From Shinella kummerowiae (GTDB taxonomy: Bacteria; Pseudomonadota; Alphaproteobacteria; Rhizobiales; Rhizobiaceae), in contig NZ_WUMK01000004.1 in assembly GCF_009827055.1 (NCBI RefSeq), positions 310,001 through 374,000 on the forward strand: DNA of 64,000 bases, written 5' to 3'. The notes under the pieces are model-generated. The model did not search any database. It saw only the letters and a list, made by a program, of their open reading frames with translations, and was not told the DNA's origin. Positions 7,674 through 16,517 of the stretch are shown here, in pieces (position 1 is the first letter of the stretch; each line of letters begins with the position of its first letter). A program made the translations under genes and the position numbers.

Positions 7674-8201
7674 TCAGCCAAGCATTTTCGCAAGCCCATT
7701 GACGGTATTGGCGTTGCGCAGGGTGCCGACGCCAAGCTTCTTCGTCGTCAGGTGCGACAGCAATCGCGTTTCACTCGGCTTGCGCCGGAAGTCGATCCAC
7801 AGGTCGCCATCGACGAGGGCAAGCCCGAGTTCCGGCCCGGCAATCTGCTCGAGCCTTGGCAGAACCGTGGCGGCAAGCGGCGTACGCATCACCCGCACCC
7901 CGACATTGGCGCCATCGTCGCCGGGGAACGGATTGCCAGCTGCCAGGCGATTCCAGGCCGCCGCACTGCGCAGGATGATATCGACCTGTTTGCCGAACCG
8001 GGCACGAAAAGCCTCCTCCAGGCGCTGTTCGATGCCGGCTATGGTTTCCCCCTCAGCCTCGAAGATCAGATTGCCGGTCGCGACGAGCGTGCGAGGGTTG
8101 CGGTAACCCAATGCCTCGGCCATCGCCCGCAGATCGGTCATTACCAGCCGCCGCCCGGGGCCGAGCACGATGCTGTGCAGCAGCGCCACATGAAGCGTCA
8201 T
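7674..8201 (-). CDS. DUF1697 family protein
   Basis: 175 aa. The N-terminus (MTLHVALLHSIVLGPGRRLVMTDLRAMAEALGYRNPRTLVATGNLIFE) matches DUF1697, a small cytoplasmic ferredoxin-like family of unknown function; the usual LRGINVGG stretch is altered to LHSIVLGPG. The rest (RLEEAFRARFGKQVDIILRSAAAW) also fits the family. Its start overlaps the stop of the upstream DUF2267 gene by 4 bases (8198-8201), so translation is probably coupled. It is the last gene of a leftward group with DUF2267, yidD and the Fe-S scaffold. Confidence 0.75.
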   Translation of the reverse strand: MTLHVALLHSIVLGPGRRLVMTDLRAMAEALGYRNPRTLVATGNLIFEAEGETIAGIEQRLEEAFRARFGKQVDIILRSAAAWNRLAAGNPFPGDDGANVGVRVMRTPLAATVLPRLEQIAGPELGLALVDGDLWIDFRRKPSETRLLSHLTTKKLGVGTLRNANTVNGLAKMLG

Positions 8202-8617
8202 GGCCGCCAGTACTCCCGTGCCGCCGGCTCAAGCTGCTCCAGCATGCGCGCAAAGGCCGCCGGTTCGACATGGCGATGCAGCGCGCTCGCAACGTCGGCT
8301 ATCGCCGATTGCGGCGATACATTGTGGTCGCCCCGGAAGGCCAGAACCTCATGTGTCAGCGCCGCCCTGTCGTCGAACGGTATACGCTGTCTGGTGGTAT
8401 CCCAGCCGGAAACGAACAGCGCGCGCACGACCGGCGGCAGGACATCGGCAAAGGCAATTGCCTGCGCAACGGAAAGCCGGCGGCGGAAAACCACCAGCAC
8501 GGCCTCCACCATCGTGTATGCCTGGTTGGTGGTCTGCAGCATGGCGGTATCGCGGGCGTCGAGCAGAAAGGCGTCGAAACCCCGGGAGGCCTGGCGGTAC
8601 TCCATCGGAACGGTCAT
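8198..8617 (-). CDS. DUF2267 family protein
   Basis: 139 aa from the ATG at 8615-8617 (MTVPMEYRQASRGFDAFLLD). All-helical, with the DUF2267 pattern: QAYTMVEAVLVVFRRRLSVAQAIAFADVLPPVVRALFVSGWD, then a second helical half (LTHEVLAFRGDHNVS...DVASALHRHV). Cytoplasmic, function unknown. It begins 4 bp after yidD ends and overlaps DUF1697 at its own end, so the three are likely co-transcribed. An in-frame extension upstream runs antisense-like through yidD with poor composition and is rejected. Confidence 0.75.
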   Translation of the reverse strand: MTVPMEYRQASRGFDAFLLDARDTAMLQTTNQAYTMVEAVLVVFRRRLSVAQAIAFADVLPPVVRALFVSGWDTTRQRIPFDDRAALTHEVLAFRGDHNVSPQSAIADVASALHRHVEPAAFARMLEQLEPAAREYWRP

Positions 8618-8621
8618 CGGT

Positions 8622-8987
8622 TCAACCCTTCGCCGCCGAAACGCGCCAGAGCCGCCAGGGGGCCCACCAGCGAAAACGCGCCTCCAAGTCTTCCGGCACG
8701 GGATCGAAACCGTGGGTGCCGCCCGGACCACAGCGGGCCACGCGAAAAAGCGCCATGAAACCACCCTGCCAGAGCCCATGCCGGGCGACCGCCTCGTAGC
8801 CGTATTCCGAACAGGTCGGCAGATGACGGCAGGCATTGCCGATGAAACCCGAGAGCGTGAGCTGGTAGAGGCGGATGGCGCCCATGCCGAGCAGCCGGCC
8901 CGGCGTCTTGCGGAACGGCCCGTGCCAATTGCGGCCTTTATACGCCAGGCGCCCGGTGGCGTGCCGGCAGTCCGGGGCATTGCACAT
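8622..8987 (-). CDS. yidD: Membrane protein insertion efficiency factor YidD
   Basis: 121 aa. The core RLYQLTLSGFIGNACRHLPTCSEYGYEAVARHGLWQGGFMALFRVARCGPGGTHGFDPVP is diagnostic of YidD, a small amphipathic protein at the inner membrane that helps YidC insert proteins. The C-x6-C pair (CRHLPTC) and the R-C-G/P-GG-G-DPVP stretch are intact. The N-terminus has two extra cysteines. Usually yidD sits with rpmH-rnpA-yidC; here it lies apart from them, next to an Fe-S scaffold gene. The DUF2267 gene follows after 4 bp. Confidence 0.9.
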   Translation of the reverse strand: MCNAPDCRHATGRLAYKGRNWHGPFRKTPGRLLGMGAIRLYQLTLSGFIGNACRHLPTCSEYGYEAVARHGLWQGGFMALFRVARCGPGGTHGFDPVPEDLEARFRWWAPWRLWRVSAAKG

Positions 8988-8993
8988 CGCCCC

Positions 8994-9440
8994 TCACCCC
9001 GTCTTTTCCAGCCGCTTCGCCTCGATCTGGCCGATCGCGTCGACGACGGCGTCGAAAGTCAGCATCGTGGACGCGTGGCGGGCCTTGTAATCCTTGACCG
9101 GCTTGAGGAAACGCATGTCCTCGAAGCGGCCGGCCGGTCCCTCGCCGTCGGCCTTCAGCATGGCGAGCATATCCTCGCGCGCCTGGCGGATTTCCGCGGT
9201 CGTCGCGCCGATGACGTGGCGCGCCATGACCGAGGAGGACGCCTGCCCGAGCGCGCAAGCCTTCACCTCATGGGCAAAATCGCTCACCCGGTCGCCGTCG
9301 AGCTTGAGGTAGACCTTCACGCGCGAACCGCAGAGTTTGGAGTGAGCGCCGGCTTCGGCATCCGCATCGGCAAGCGTGCCGATCTTCGGGATATTGCCGG
9401 CAAATTCCAGAATACGGCTGTTATAGATATCGTCCATCAT
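8994..9440 (-). CDS. Iron-sulfur cluster assembly scaffold (IscU/SufU-like)
   Basis: 148 aa with the IscU/SufU N-terminal fold: DDIYNSRILEFAGNIPKIG, LCGSR with Cys37, and ACALGQASSS with Cys62. The third cluster ligand of canonical scaffolds is not present: the matching stretch near residue 118 reads RHASTMLTF, with Ser/Thr where Cys is expected. The protein may bind clusters with fewer cysteines or act as a carrier. Adjacent to yidD (7-bp gap) and divergent from folE. Start could be either of two consecutive ATGs (9440 or 9437). Confidence 0.8.
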   Translation of the reverse strand: MMDDIYNSRILEFAGNIPKIGTLADADAEAGAHSKLCGSRVKVYLKLDGDRVSDFAHEVKACALGQASSSVMARHVIGATTAEIRQAREDMLAMLKADGEGPAGRFEDMRFLKPVKDYKARHASTMLTFDAVVDAIGQIEAKRLEKTG

Positions 9441-9833
9441 GGCCCTGTTTTCCGCGTTTTTTGCGGAATCTTCAATGATCCGAGGAGATTATTCCGGCGG
9501 CGACGGGAAAAAAGCATGCCGTGTCGCCTTCAACCTCTTTCGCAGTCATCCATCGATACTATATGATAACTCGTATTGGGGTGAGCGTTTTGCAAGACGT
9601 GCGCAATTCCAGGAAAAGCGTGAAGCGGTTTTCCATTTGGAATTGCGACAAGCAGAAAGCAAGGCATTCACCTGTTGTTTGGGAAACCGTGCCGGACGGT
9701 CGAGCGCACTGATAAGCCGAGACCCGAAAGCCCCGGAGCCCGCCGACGGAACCCAAGCCTGCAGGGTTAGGCGAATGGCCAGTGGCGAGTCCGATAAACA
9801 CGTCAGGTAACCTGCAGAAAGGTTTATGGGTCC
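9441..9833. other. Intergenic region upstream of folE
   Basis: 393 bases. It contains a palindromic repeat (9601-9647) and the divergent promoters for folE and the Fe-S scaffold gene; no protein gene is supported. Confidence 0.5.
9601..9647. repeat. Rhizobial palindromic intergenic repeat
   Basis: Outer arms CGCAATTCC and GGAATTGCG, inner arms GGAAAA and TTTTCC, giving a 47-nt imperfect hairpin. A decayed relative lies just upstream of hisI (about 10480-10515, GCGGTTTTGCGTTCGCAATTGCG), and another sits at 3152-3179. Confidence 0.6.
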
Positions 9834-10445
9834 ATGGACGCCATCGTCACCAATTTTCCGCGTCTCGACGACCAGTCGGACCGCCCCTCGCAGAAAGAGG
9901 CCGAAGACGCCGTTCGCGTCCTGCTTCGCTGGGCGGGTGATGATCCGCAGCGCGAAGGTCTGCTCGATACGCCCGCCCGCGTCGCCAAATCCTATCGCGA
10001 ACTTTTTTCCGGTTACGACCTCGCGGCCGAGGATGTGCTTGGCCGCACCTTCGAAGAGGTTGCCGGCTATGACGACATGGTGCTGGTGAAGGACATCCCG
10101 TTCTTCTCGCATTGCGAACACCATATGGTGCCGATCATCGGCAAGGCGCATGTCGCCTACCTCCCGAACGGCCGGGTGCTGGGTCTTTCGAAGATCGCCC
10201 GCGTGGTGGAAATCTTCGGTCGCCGCCTGCAGACGCAGGAAACGATGACGGCGCAGATCGCGAAATCGATCGACGAAACGCTGAACCCGCGCGGTGTGGC
10301 CGTGATGATCGAAGCCGAGCATATGTGCATGGCCATGCGCGGCATTCAGAAACAGGGCTCGACGACGCTCACCACCACCTTTACCGGTGCGTTCAAGACG
10401 GAGCCGACCGAACAGGTCCGTTTCATGACCATGATCCGGAGATAG
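9834..10445 (+). CDS. folE: GTP cyclohydrolase I
   Basis: 203 aa, full length. Converts GTP to 7,8-dihydroneopterin triphosphate, the first step of folate (tetrahydrobiopterin-like) synthesis. Zinc ligands Cys94, His97 and Cys165 are visible in [10 protein letters not shown] and [11 protein letters not shown], and [21 protein letters not shown] and GSTTLTT are conserved. ATG at 9834 follows AGAAAGG. hisI follows after 86 bp, a gene order I associate with rhizobial chromosomes. Confidence 0.95.
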   Translation: MDAIVTNFPRLDDQSDRPSQKEAEDAVRVLLRWAGDDPQREGLLDTPARVAKSYRELFSGYDLAAEDVLGRTFEEVAGYDDMVLVKDIPFFSHCEHHMVPIIGKAHVAYLPNGRVLGLSKIARVVEIFGRRLQTQETMTAQIAKSIDETLNPRGVAVMIEAEHMCMAMRGIQKQGSTTLTTTFTGAFKTEPTEQVRFMTMIRR

Positions 10446-10531
10446 GCGAAAGCCGGCTCCGGACACCGAAAATCAGGCAAAAGTGGGCAGCGGTTTTGCG
10501 TTCGCAATTGCGTAAGACAAAGACAACGCCC

Positions 10532-10984
10532 ATGACAATCACGTTCAAAGCCCCCTCCAAGGACAAGGCCGAGCTGGAAACCGGCCCGGCCTTCACACCG
10601 CGTTTCGATGAAAACGGCCTGGTGACAGCCGTGGTGACGGACGCCAGGGATGGCGAACTGCTGATGGTCGCCCACATGAATGCCGCGTCGCTGGCGCTGA
10701 CCATCGAGACAGGCATCGCGCATTACTGGAGCCGCTCGCGCAACGCGCTGTGGAAGAAGGGCGAGACCTCGGGCAATCTCCAGACCGTCGTGGAGCTCAG
10801 GACGGATTGCGACCAGGATGCCGTCTGGCTCAAGGTCTCGGTCGCCGGCCATGACGCGACCTGCCACACCGGCCGCCGCTCCTGCTTCTACCGCACGGTC
10901 TCCAACGGGCAGGATGGCGCGGTGCTGACGATCACCGGCGGCGGACCGCAGTTCGACCCGGACGCGATCTACGGTAAAAATTAA
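10532..10984 (+). CDS. hisI: Phosphoribosyl-AMP cyclohydrolase
   Basis: 150 aa. Opens the purine ring of PR-AMP in histidine biosynthesis. It shows the family signature [38 protein letters not shown] and the metal-binding region [11 protein letters not shown]...[11 protein letters not shown] (Asp and Cys ligands). It is the stand-alone cyclohydrolase without the HisE part, as usual in alphaproteobacteria. ATG chosen at 10532 because the family begins there; the long upstream frame is antisense-like to folE. The folE-hisI gap carries a decayed palindromic repeat. Confidence 0.95.
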   Translation: MTITFKAPSKDKAELETGPAFTPRFDENGLVTAVVTDARDGELLMVAHMNAASLALTIETGIAHYWSRSRNALWKKGETSGNLQTVVELRTDCDQDAVWLKVSVAGHDATCHTGRRSCFYRTVSNGQDGAVLTITGGGPQFDPDAIYGKN

Positions 10985-11348
10985 GCATCTGCGCGAATTC
11001 CGTTCAGTTCCGGCACGGATTCACCAATTGGCAACCGGTCTGATCGCCTAATGTCACGCATGGCGGCCCCTAACCCCGCCATGTGGATCAGGACATGGAA
11101 CCCAATCGCTGTAGTGCGTCACGACCGGTTTCCACCGCCACCCCGAAGGGGGCGACGATCCCGAGGGCAAGCGCCCTCCTCCAGCTTCGAATGCACACAC
11201 GCGGCAGGCGGAAGACAAGGATTTTTCCGGCAAAAGTTCCCCGGGTCACAGTCTGCCTCTATCCTGTCATCTATTGTGTAGCAGATGGGCCCGAGGTTCA
11301 GGAACCGATTGCCTCGGCGCGAATTCCTCTTTGGAATGGAGGCCTGGC
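10985..11348. other. Intergenic region upstream of the patatin gene
   Basis: 364 bases with no convincing gene, repeat or terminator. Short open frames here have no domain and no ribosome binding site. Confidence 0.5.
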
Positions 11349-12311
11349 ATGCTGAACTGGAGTTTCAATCGTAGTCTCGTAACGGCGGATGCATCAGATC
11401 CGGGCGGCCCTTCCATGAACGACATGTCTCACATTCCTCCGGCGGCTCAGCCGCGCAAATCCAAGATCGCACTGGCGCTTGGCGGCGGCGCCGCCCGAGG
11501 CTGGGCGCATATCGGCGTGCTGCGCGCGCTGGACGAGGAAGGCATAGATGTCGGCATGATCGCCGGCACCTCGATCGGCGCCCTGGTCGGCGGCTGCTAC
11601 CTTGCCGGCAAGCTCGACGAACTGGAAACTTTTGCCCGCTCGCTCACCATGCGGCGCATCGCGAGCCTTCTCGATTTCACCATTCGCGGCTCCGGCCTGT
11701 TCGGCGGCATGCGGTTGACCAAGCGCATGCAGGAGCACCTGGAGAACCTTTCGATCGAGGAACTCGACCGTCCCTTCGTCGCCGTCGCGACCGAAGTCAA
11801 CAGCGGCCACGAGGTCTGGATCAACAGCGGCTCGCTGATCACCGCCATCCGTGCCTCCTACGCCCTGCCCGGCATTTTCGAGCCGATCAAGTGTAACAAC
11901 CGGACCCTGGTGGATGGTGCGCTGGTCAACCCGGTGCCGGTTTCCGTCTGCCGGGCACACGAGGAGCCGTTGGTCGTCGCCGTCAATCTCAACTACGACC
12001 TCTACGGCCGCTCGGCCGTCATCAAACACAGCGCCAGCCAGCAGAAGATCGATGACAACCGGCAGGAAGACAGTGCAGCGCGCATGGGGCTGACGAGCGT
12101 GATGGTGCAGTCCTTCAACATCATCCAAGACCGCATTTCCCGCGCGCGCCTTGCCGGCGACCCGCCGGATCTTTCGCTGCATCCGAAACTGTCGGATATC
12201 GGTCTTTCGGAGTTCCACCGCGCGGGCGAAGCGATCGATCGCGGATACCTGGAAGCCAAGGCGCGGATTTTCGAGATCAAGCGCATGCAGGAAGTCGTCC
12301 TGATGCGCTGA
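11349..12311 (+). CDS. Patatin-like phospholipase
   Basis: 320 aa. Shows the three patatin motifs: oxyanion loop GGGAARGWAHIG (45-56), nucleophile elbow GTSIG (Ser75) and DGALVNPVP with the catalytic Asp. Predicted acyl hydrolase acting on phospholipids; RssA/YchK-type cytoplasmic or membrane-associated proteins are the closest relatives. ATG at 11349 is preceded by GGAGG; a later ATG at 11415 would still include all motifs. Convergent with the CBS gene, with a 12-bp hairpin between them. Confidence 0.85.
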   Translation: MLNWSFNRSLVTADASDPGGPSMNDMSHIPPAAQPRKSKIALALGGGAARGWAHIGVLRALDEEGIDVGMIAGTSIGALVGGCYLAGKLDELETFARSLTMRRIASLLDFTIRGSGLFGGMRLTKRMQEHLENLSIEELDRPFVAVATEVNSGHEVWINSGSLITAIRASYALPGIFEPIKCNNRTLVDGALVNPVPVSVCRAHEEPLVVAVNLNYDLYGRSAVIKHSASQQKIDDNRQEDSAARMGLTSVMVQSFNIIQDRISRARLAGDPPDLSLHPKLSDIGLSEFHRAGEAIDRGYLEAKARIFEIKRMQEVVLMR

Positions 12312-12345
12312 TGCGTCATCGGAAACAAGCAGACAAACGCACGGC

Positions 12346-12373
12346 GGGCGGAGCGATGACAATCGTTCCGCCC
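12346..12373. terminator. Bidirectional hairpin between convergent genes
   Basis: GGGCGGAGCGAT pairs with ATCGTTCCGCCC (one G-T) around GACA, between the ends of the patatin gene (12311) and the CBS gene (12393). No T-run on either side, so termination may be weak. Confidence 0.5.
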
Positions 12374-12392
12374 GAAACCATTCTGAGAGCAA

Positions 12393-12821
12393 TCAGCTGG
12401 CGATATAGGCCTTGATGGCGTCGGCTTCGTGCTTGATGGCGCGGATGTGGGATTTGACCACGTCGCCGATCGAGATGATGCCGATGAGCCGGCCTTCCTT
12501 CTCCACCGGAATATGGCGGGCGCGCAGCTTGCTCATCATTTCCATGAGGTCGTCGACGGTTTGGTCTTCGCCGCAACGATAGACGTTGCCCCACATGATG
12601 GAGGAAATGGGCTTGTCCAGGCACTCGGCCCCGTTGCGGGCGACGGCGGCAACGATGTCGCGTTCGGTCACGATGCCCGCGATGCGGTCATTGCGGTCGA
12701 CAATGACAATTGCGCCGATGTGATTTTCATGCAGATAGACGGCAGCCTGCTTGACTGTGAGCTGCGGGCCGCCGGTTACGACGTTGCGGCCTTTTTCGTC
12801 CAGTATCGTCTTTACATACAT
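12393..12821 (-). CDS. Two-CBS-domain protein
   Basis: 142 aa made of two CBS motifs in tandem: LTVKQAAVYLHENHIGAIVIVDRNDRIAGIVTERDIV (about 22-58) and QTVDDLMEMMSKLRARHIPVEKEGRLIGIISIGDVV (about 87-122), followed by a short helix. CBS pairs bind adenine nucleotides and sense energy status; no effector domain is attached, so the partner is unknown. The ATG at 12819-12821 has GGGAGGT upstream. No operon partner is evident. Confidence 0.85.
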   Translation of the reverse strand: MYVKTILDEKGRNVVTGGPQLTVKQAAVYLHENHIGAIVIVDRNDRIAGIVTERDIVAAVARNGAECLDKPISSIMWGNVYRCGEDQTVDDLMEMMSKLRARHIPVEKEGRLIGIISIGDVVKSHIRAIKHEADAIKAYIAS

Positions 12822-13006
12822 GCGTACCTCCCGAGTGCATCATGAAGCAGAAGGCGGGACACCCGCGCAGGGATGCCCTGCCAGTACCGGCGACATCCGC
12901 TTCCTCCCGCAGGATGTCGCATCCGTTCCGATGTGCATGTGCGAACCGGAACAATTCTATGGTGCGCCACGAAGGAGGCGATTGCAAGACCGCTAATGGA
13001 CTATCG

Positions 13007-13747
13007 TTAATCCCGGCGGGTTTCCGCAGCACCGACGTCGAACAGCGGGAAACAGAGGAAACCGAAAAGGAAGCCGCCGATATGCGCTTCCCAGGCAATC
13101 GCGCCGCCCTCGGCCGAACCGAAGACCTGGCCGAACCCGATGAGGAAATTGGTCAGGAACCAGATGCCGGAAAATACCAGGACGGAGCGGTTGGAGAGCG
13201 CTTCGCCAATCGTCAGGCGCCGGTTGAGATGGGCGAACTGCCGGCTGATGCGACCGCTCGGCGAAAAGACGAAGCGGGCGGCCGCTCCCATCAAGCCGGA
13301 GACCACGCCGGACGCGCCGACCACGAGAATCATTGCACCCCAGTGCAGCGTCGTGTGAAAGGCAACGGCGGCGGCCGCCGACAGGCACCAAAACAGGAAG
13401 AACCGCAGGAGGCCGATGCGGCGCACGACGGGCGCACCGAAGGCGACCATCCAGAAGGCGTTGAAGATCAGGTGCTCCCAGCTGCCATGCAGCAGCGAAT
13501 AGGTCACCGGGCTCCACAGCCACCCCATATCCTGTTCGGCAAACGGAATGGCATAGCGGCCGGGAATGAAGGCGAAGTGCAGCAGGACGAACTCGTCCGT
13601 CGACGGCGACAGCAGATAGGTCCGCACCACATGGATGGCGATCAGGATTGCCAGAACCGCGACGAGACTGCCCGGCAGGTTGAAGGCCGGCTCCCGCCTG
13701 CGGATATCCGCGCCGCCACCCTGCACCTCAACGCCATCGTTACGCAT
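13007..13747 (-). CDS. Rhomboid family intramembrane serine protease
   Basis: 246 aa with six or so membrane segments. The catalytic GASG (Ser147) in VVGASGVVSGLMGA and the histidine His222 in AHIGGFLFGF form the Ser-His dyad; HLIFNAFWMVAFG fits the conserved second helix region. Cleaves membrane proteins within the bilayer; substrate unknown. Start ATG 13745-13747. The 293-bp gap to the PAS gene, read in the opposite direction, holds both promoters. Confidence 0.9.
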   Translation of the reverse strand: MRNDGVEVQGGGADIRRREPAFNLPGSLVAVLAILIAIHVVRTYLLSPSTDEFVLLHFAFIPGRYAIPFAEQDMGWLWSPVTYSLLHGSWEHLIFNAFWMVAFGAPVVRRIGLLRFFLFWCLSAAAAVAFHTTLHWGAMILVVGASGVVSGLMGAAARFVFSPSGRISRQFAHLNRRLTIGEALSNRSVLVFSGIWFLTNFLIGFGQVFGSAEGGAIAWEAHIGGFLFGFLCFPLFDVGAAETRRD

Positions 13748-14040
13748 GAACAGTCCACCAAATACACAAAATACGAATCGCGCTTATACAGAGAAAAGAA
13801 AGGCCGTGCAGCTTTCGCTGAACGGCCAGTGCCCCCAATCCCCGGGACAAAATCGATGTGCAATAAACCATTCCCTCGTGGAGGGATGATTGGATGTTCC
13901 TTCAACCCGGCCGGGGACGCAATCGAAACCAATCATTAACCTTAACGACGGACTGGCACGAAACTCGCTCCTTCCTACTGAAGACCACCGCACACGGCGA
14001 CTTTCGTGTCGGAACGGAACAGAATCGATTGGAACTGAGC

Positions 14041-14676
14041 ATGCAGACGAAGGCCGTCACCGCACTTTACGACTATTGGACACGCCAGCGCGGCGATCGC
14101 ACCATTCCGCTGCGCGGCACGATCGAGCCTGCCGACATCGCATCGATCCTGCCCGACGTCTTCATCCTGGAGCACAGCCGCCTCGCCGATCCGCACTTCC
14201 GGCTTGCCGGCACGCGCATCTGTGCGCAGTTTGCGCGCGAGCTGAAGGGCGCGGCCTTCGACCAGCTCTTCGCACCTGATCAGCGCAACCGGGTGGCGCG
14301 GATCGCCGAGAACGTCATGGCGCACGCAGCGCCGGCCGTCATGCAGGTCGCACTCGTCGACGGCACGCTGGAAACCACGGAGGCGGAAATCGTGCTGCTG
14401 CCGGTCGCCACGAAAGGCCGGACCGCGGACCGCATCATCGGCGCCCTCGCTCCCCTAGCCGGCCAGCCGCCGCCGCTTGCGGCCTTCCGCTACGCGACGC
14501 TCGGTGCACTTTCGGTGATCGACACGAGCCGCATGCCGGGTTTCTCCGGCAGCCGGCCGGCGGTTCCGATGCCCACCTCGATCATGGCCATCCGCCCGGC
14601 CGGACTGGGCCAGACGATGAGCCGCGTGCTGCACCTGCGGATCTTTGAAGGCGGACGGCAGGTCGACGACGCATAA
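14041..14676 (+). CDS. PAS_5-domain protein
   Basis: 211 aa beginning MQTKAVTALYDYWTRQRGDRTIPLRGTIEPADIASILPDVFILE, the pattern of the alphaproteobacterial PAS_5 (pfam07310) proteins: a short helical N-terminus and one PAS-like sensory domain (RLAGTRICAQFARELKG). Cytoplasmic; the ligand and output are unknown. The start was chosen by family length; a longer frame from 13894 has no matching sequence. It is followed after 148 bp by a PilZ protein, so a link to cyclic di-GMP signalling is possible but unproven. Confidence 0.75.
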   Translation: MQTKAVTALYDYWTRQRGDRTIPLRGTIEPADIASILPDVFILEHSRLADPHFRLAGTRICAQFARELKGAAFDQLFAPDQRNRVARIAENVMAHAAPAVMQVALVDGTLETTEAEIVLLPVATKGRTADRIIGALAPLAGQPPPLAAFRYATLGALSVIDTSRMPGFSGSRPAVPMPTSIMAIRPAGLGQTMSRVLHLRIFEGGRQVDDA

Positions 14677-14824
14677 ACACGCATGACGACAACCAAATGG
14701 CCAAAAACACTAAATGGTTGTTAATACATATATTTACAGTTGCTTTTAGCAGCGCGGCAAACCTTCTGTTAACCCCGAAAGCTTAAGAGTTGGAAACAGA
14801 TAGGATCATCAGGCCCGCGCGCAC

Positions 14825-15436
14825 ATGTATTCATTCCAGCAGGCATCACCGGCCGCCCGGAAACCGCAGCCCGAGCAACGCAGCTTCCAGCGCGTCTCGG
14901 TGAACCTCGGCGGGCGCCTGATGCTGCCCAATCACGACGAATATGACTGCTCCGTCCTCGACATGTCGCCGGGCGACGCCAACTTCGTCTGCGTCGCGCG
15001 TCCGCGTGTCGGCGAGCGCATCATCGCCTATGTCGATCATCTCGGCCGCATCGAGGGCACGGTCGCCGTCCTCAACGACAACGGTTTTGCGATCTTCCTC
15101 AACGCCACGGACCGCAAGCGCGAGAAACTCGCCGCGCAGCTGACCTGGATTGCCAACAAACACGAACTCGGCCTGCCGGAAGATCGCCGGCACGACCGCC
15201 TCAGCCCGCGCCAGGCACCGACCGACCTGACGCTCGACGACGGACGGCGTTATCCCTGCCGCATCATCGACCTTTCCCTTTCCGGTGCGGCGATCGATAT
15301 CGATGTCCGCCCGGCACTCGGGACATCGGTCCAGCTCGGCAACATGAAAGGCCGCGTCGTGCGCCACTTCCAGGAGGGCGTCGCCATCGAATTTTCCTCT
15401 GTGCAATCCCGGGAAGCACTGACCGCGTTCCTGTAG
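14825..15436 (+). CDS. Double PilZ-domain protein
   Basis: 203 aa. Two PilZ-like modules: residues about 18-100 (RSFQRVSVNLGGRLMLPNHDEYDCSVLDMSPGDANFV) and about 121-200 (RRHDRLSPRQAPTDLTLDDGRRYPCRIIDLSLSGAAIDID). The second has RxxxR and D-L-S-x-S-G, so it can plausibly bind cyclic di-GMP; the first keeps QRVSV and DMSPGD. Rhizobial proteins of this layout act as cyclic di-GMP receptors, though targets differ. A perfect intrinsic terminator follows at 15473-15498. Confidence 0.8.
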   Translation: MYSFQQASPAARKPQPEQRSFQRVSVNLGGRLMLPNHDEYDCSVLDMSPGDANFVCVARPRVGERIIAYVDHLGRIEGTVAVLNDNGFAIFLNATDRKREKLAAQLTWIANKHELGLPEDRRHDRLSPRQAPTDLTLDDGRRYPCRIIDLSLSGAAIDIDVRPALGTSVQLGNMKGRVVRHFQEGVAIEFSSVQSREALTAFL

Positions 15437-15472
15437 CATTTCAGGACTTCAGCCAGTCGATCCATCGTATCG

Positions 15473-15498
15473 GGGCCCTTCGGGGCCCTTTGTTGTTT
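15473..15498 (+). terminator. Rho-independent terminator after the PilZ gene
   Basis: GGGCCC, tetraloop TTCG, GGGCCC, then TTTGTTGTTT. The stable UUCG-type loop and T-rich tail make it a clear terminator for the plus-strand gene ending at 15436. Confidence 0.85.
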
Positions 15499-15752
15499 CA
15501 AGACGAGACAGCCGGCTGATGGACAAACAATCTCAGAAAAAATTTTCAGCCTCGGAATCCTGCACGGGCTCTTCAGAGCATACAGGCTGACGCATTTCCT
15601 GCCTGCAAGACACCATTGGCGGCCTCCACTTCGCCCCATCCAGCCCGGCCTAAAGGCCAGGATCTTCGTGCTTTATCGGCTCACGTGGTGTATTTTCATT
15701 TAGATTCAAATGGTTAAAAAGAAAGCCCCGCCGTCGCCTACCAGATAATTCA

Positions 15753-15807
15753 TTCAAATTTTATTCAAATTCCACTCAAATACAGTTCAAATCAAGATCA
15801 AATTTTA
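15753..15807 (+). repeat. 11-bp tandem array upstream of the BTLCP gene
   Basis: Five heptamers of consensus TTCAAAT start at 15753, 15764, 15775, 15786 and 15797, exactly 11 bp apart (variants: CTCAAAT for the third, ATCAAAT for the fifth). A further copy lies at 15705 and an inverted one (ATTTGAA) at 15835-15841. The tract is AT-rich in a GC-rich genome and ends about 110 bp before the BTLCP start. One-turn spacing suggests binding sites on one helix face. The rest of 15437-15917 holds only the preceding terminator. Confidence 0.75.
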
Positions 15808-15917
15808 TGCTTGTTTTATTCTTATGCCTCCTTGATTTGAACTAAGTTATACTTCGGCTTTTCGCGCAAGCTCAAAACATAGCTGTCATTGTCACCTCAT
15901 CAAACGGGGACGACACA

Positions 15918-16517
15918 ATGACAAAAACAATCAAGACAGGGACGTTCGCATTCCTCTTTTCTCTGGTTGCGGCGCAGGCCGCCGTCGCACTTCCGGCCAA
16001 CATTCCGCTGGCAGGCGCCACCAACCAGCCCATCGGACATTATGAATTCTGCAAGCAGTATTCCGACGAGTGCGGCCCGACCGGCAAAGACGCCGGCCCA
16101 CTCAAGCTGACGCAGGAAAACTGGAAGACGATCCTCAACGTCAACTACGCCGCCAACACGGAATTCGTGCCGATGACCGACATGGAGATCTACGGCGTCG
16201 AGGAGCAGTGGACCTATCCGGATGGCGCCGCGGATTGTGAAGACTACGTGCTGATCAAGCGCAAGCGCCTGATGGAGGCTGGCATTTCGCCCTCCAACCT
16301 GCTGATCACCGTCGTGCTCCAACCCAATGGCGAAGGTCACGCCGTGCTGACGGTCCGCACCGATCGCGGTGACTTCGTGCTCGACAACATGCGCAACAAG
16401 GTCCTGCTGTGGTCCGAAACCGAATACCGCTACCTGAAGCGCCAGTCCTCGGTGAATGCCGGCAAGTGGGTGAAGCTGCAGGACGGTCGTGCCGACGCCG
16501 TCGGTAGCGTCAAGTAA
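15918..16517 (+). CDS. Transglutaminase-like cysteine peptidase (BTLCP)
   Basis: 199 aa with a signal peptide (cleavage near VAL-PAN, residues 24-26), so exported to the periplasm. The papain/transglutaminase-like triad is visible as Cys107 in ADCEDYVLIKRKRL, His141 in GHAVLTV and Asp156 in LDNMRN; Cys45/Cys52 could form a disulfide. In LapG-containing bacteria members of this family cleave adhesins in biofilm control, but no lapD-like partner is nearby and rhizobia carry several paralogues. It lies behind an AT-rich 11-bp repeat array that may regulate it. Confidence 0.85.
   Translation: MTKTIKTGTFAFLFSLVAAQAAVALPANIPLAGATNQPIGHYEFCKQYSDECGPTGKDAGPLKLTQENWKTILNVNYAANTEFVPMTDMEIYGVEEQWTYPDGAADCEDYVLIKRKRLMEAGISPSNLLITVVLQPNGEGHAVLTVRTDRGDFVLDNMRNKVLLWSETEYRYLKRQSSVNAGKWVKLQDGRADAVGSVK

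Noticed and set aside
7659-9566. Long plus-strand open frame of 635 codons
   Set aside because: Runs antisense through DUF1697, DUF2267, yidD and the Fe-S scaffold gene; GC-rich strand bias alone explains it.
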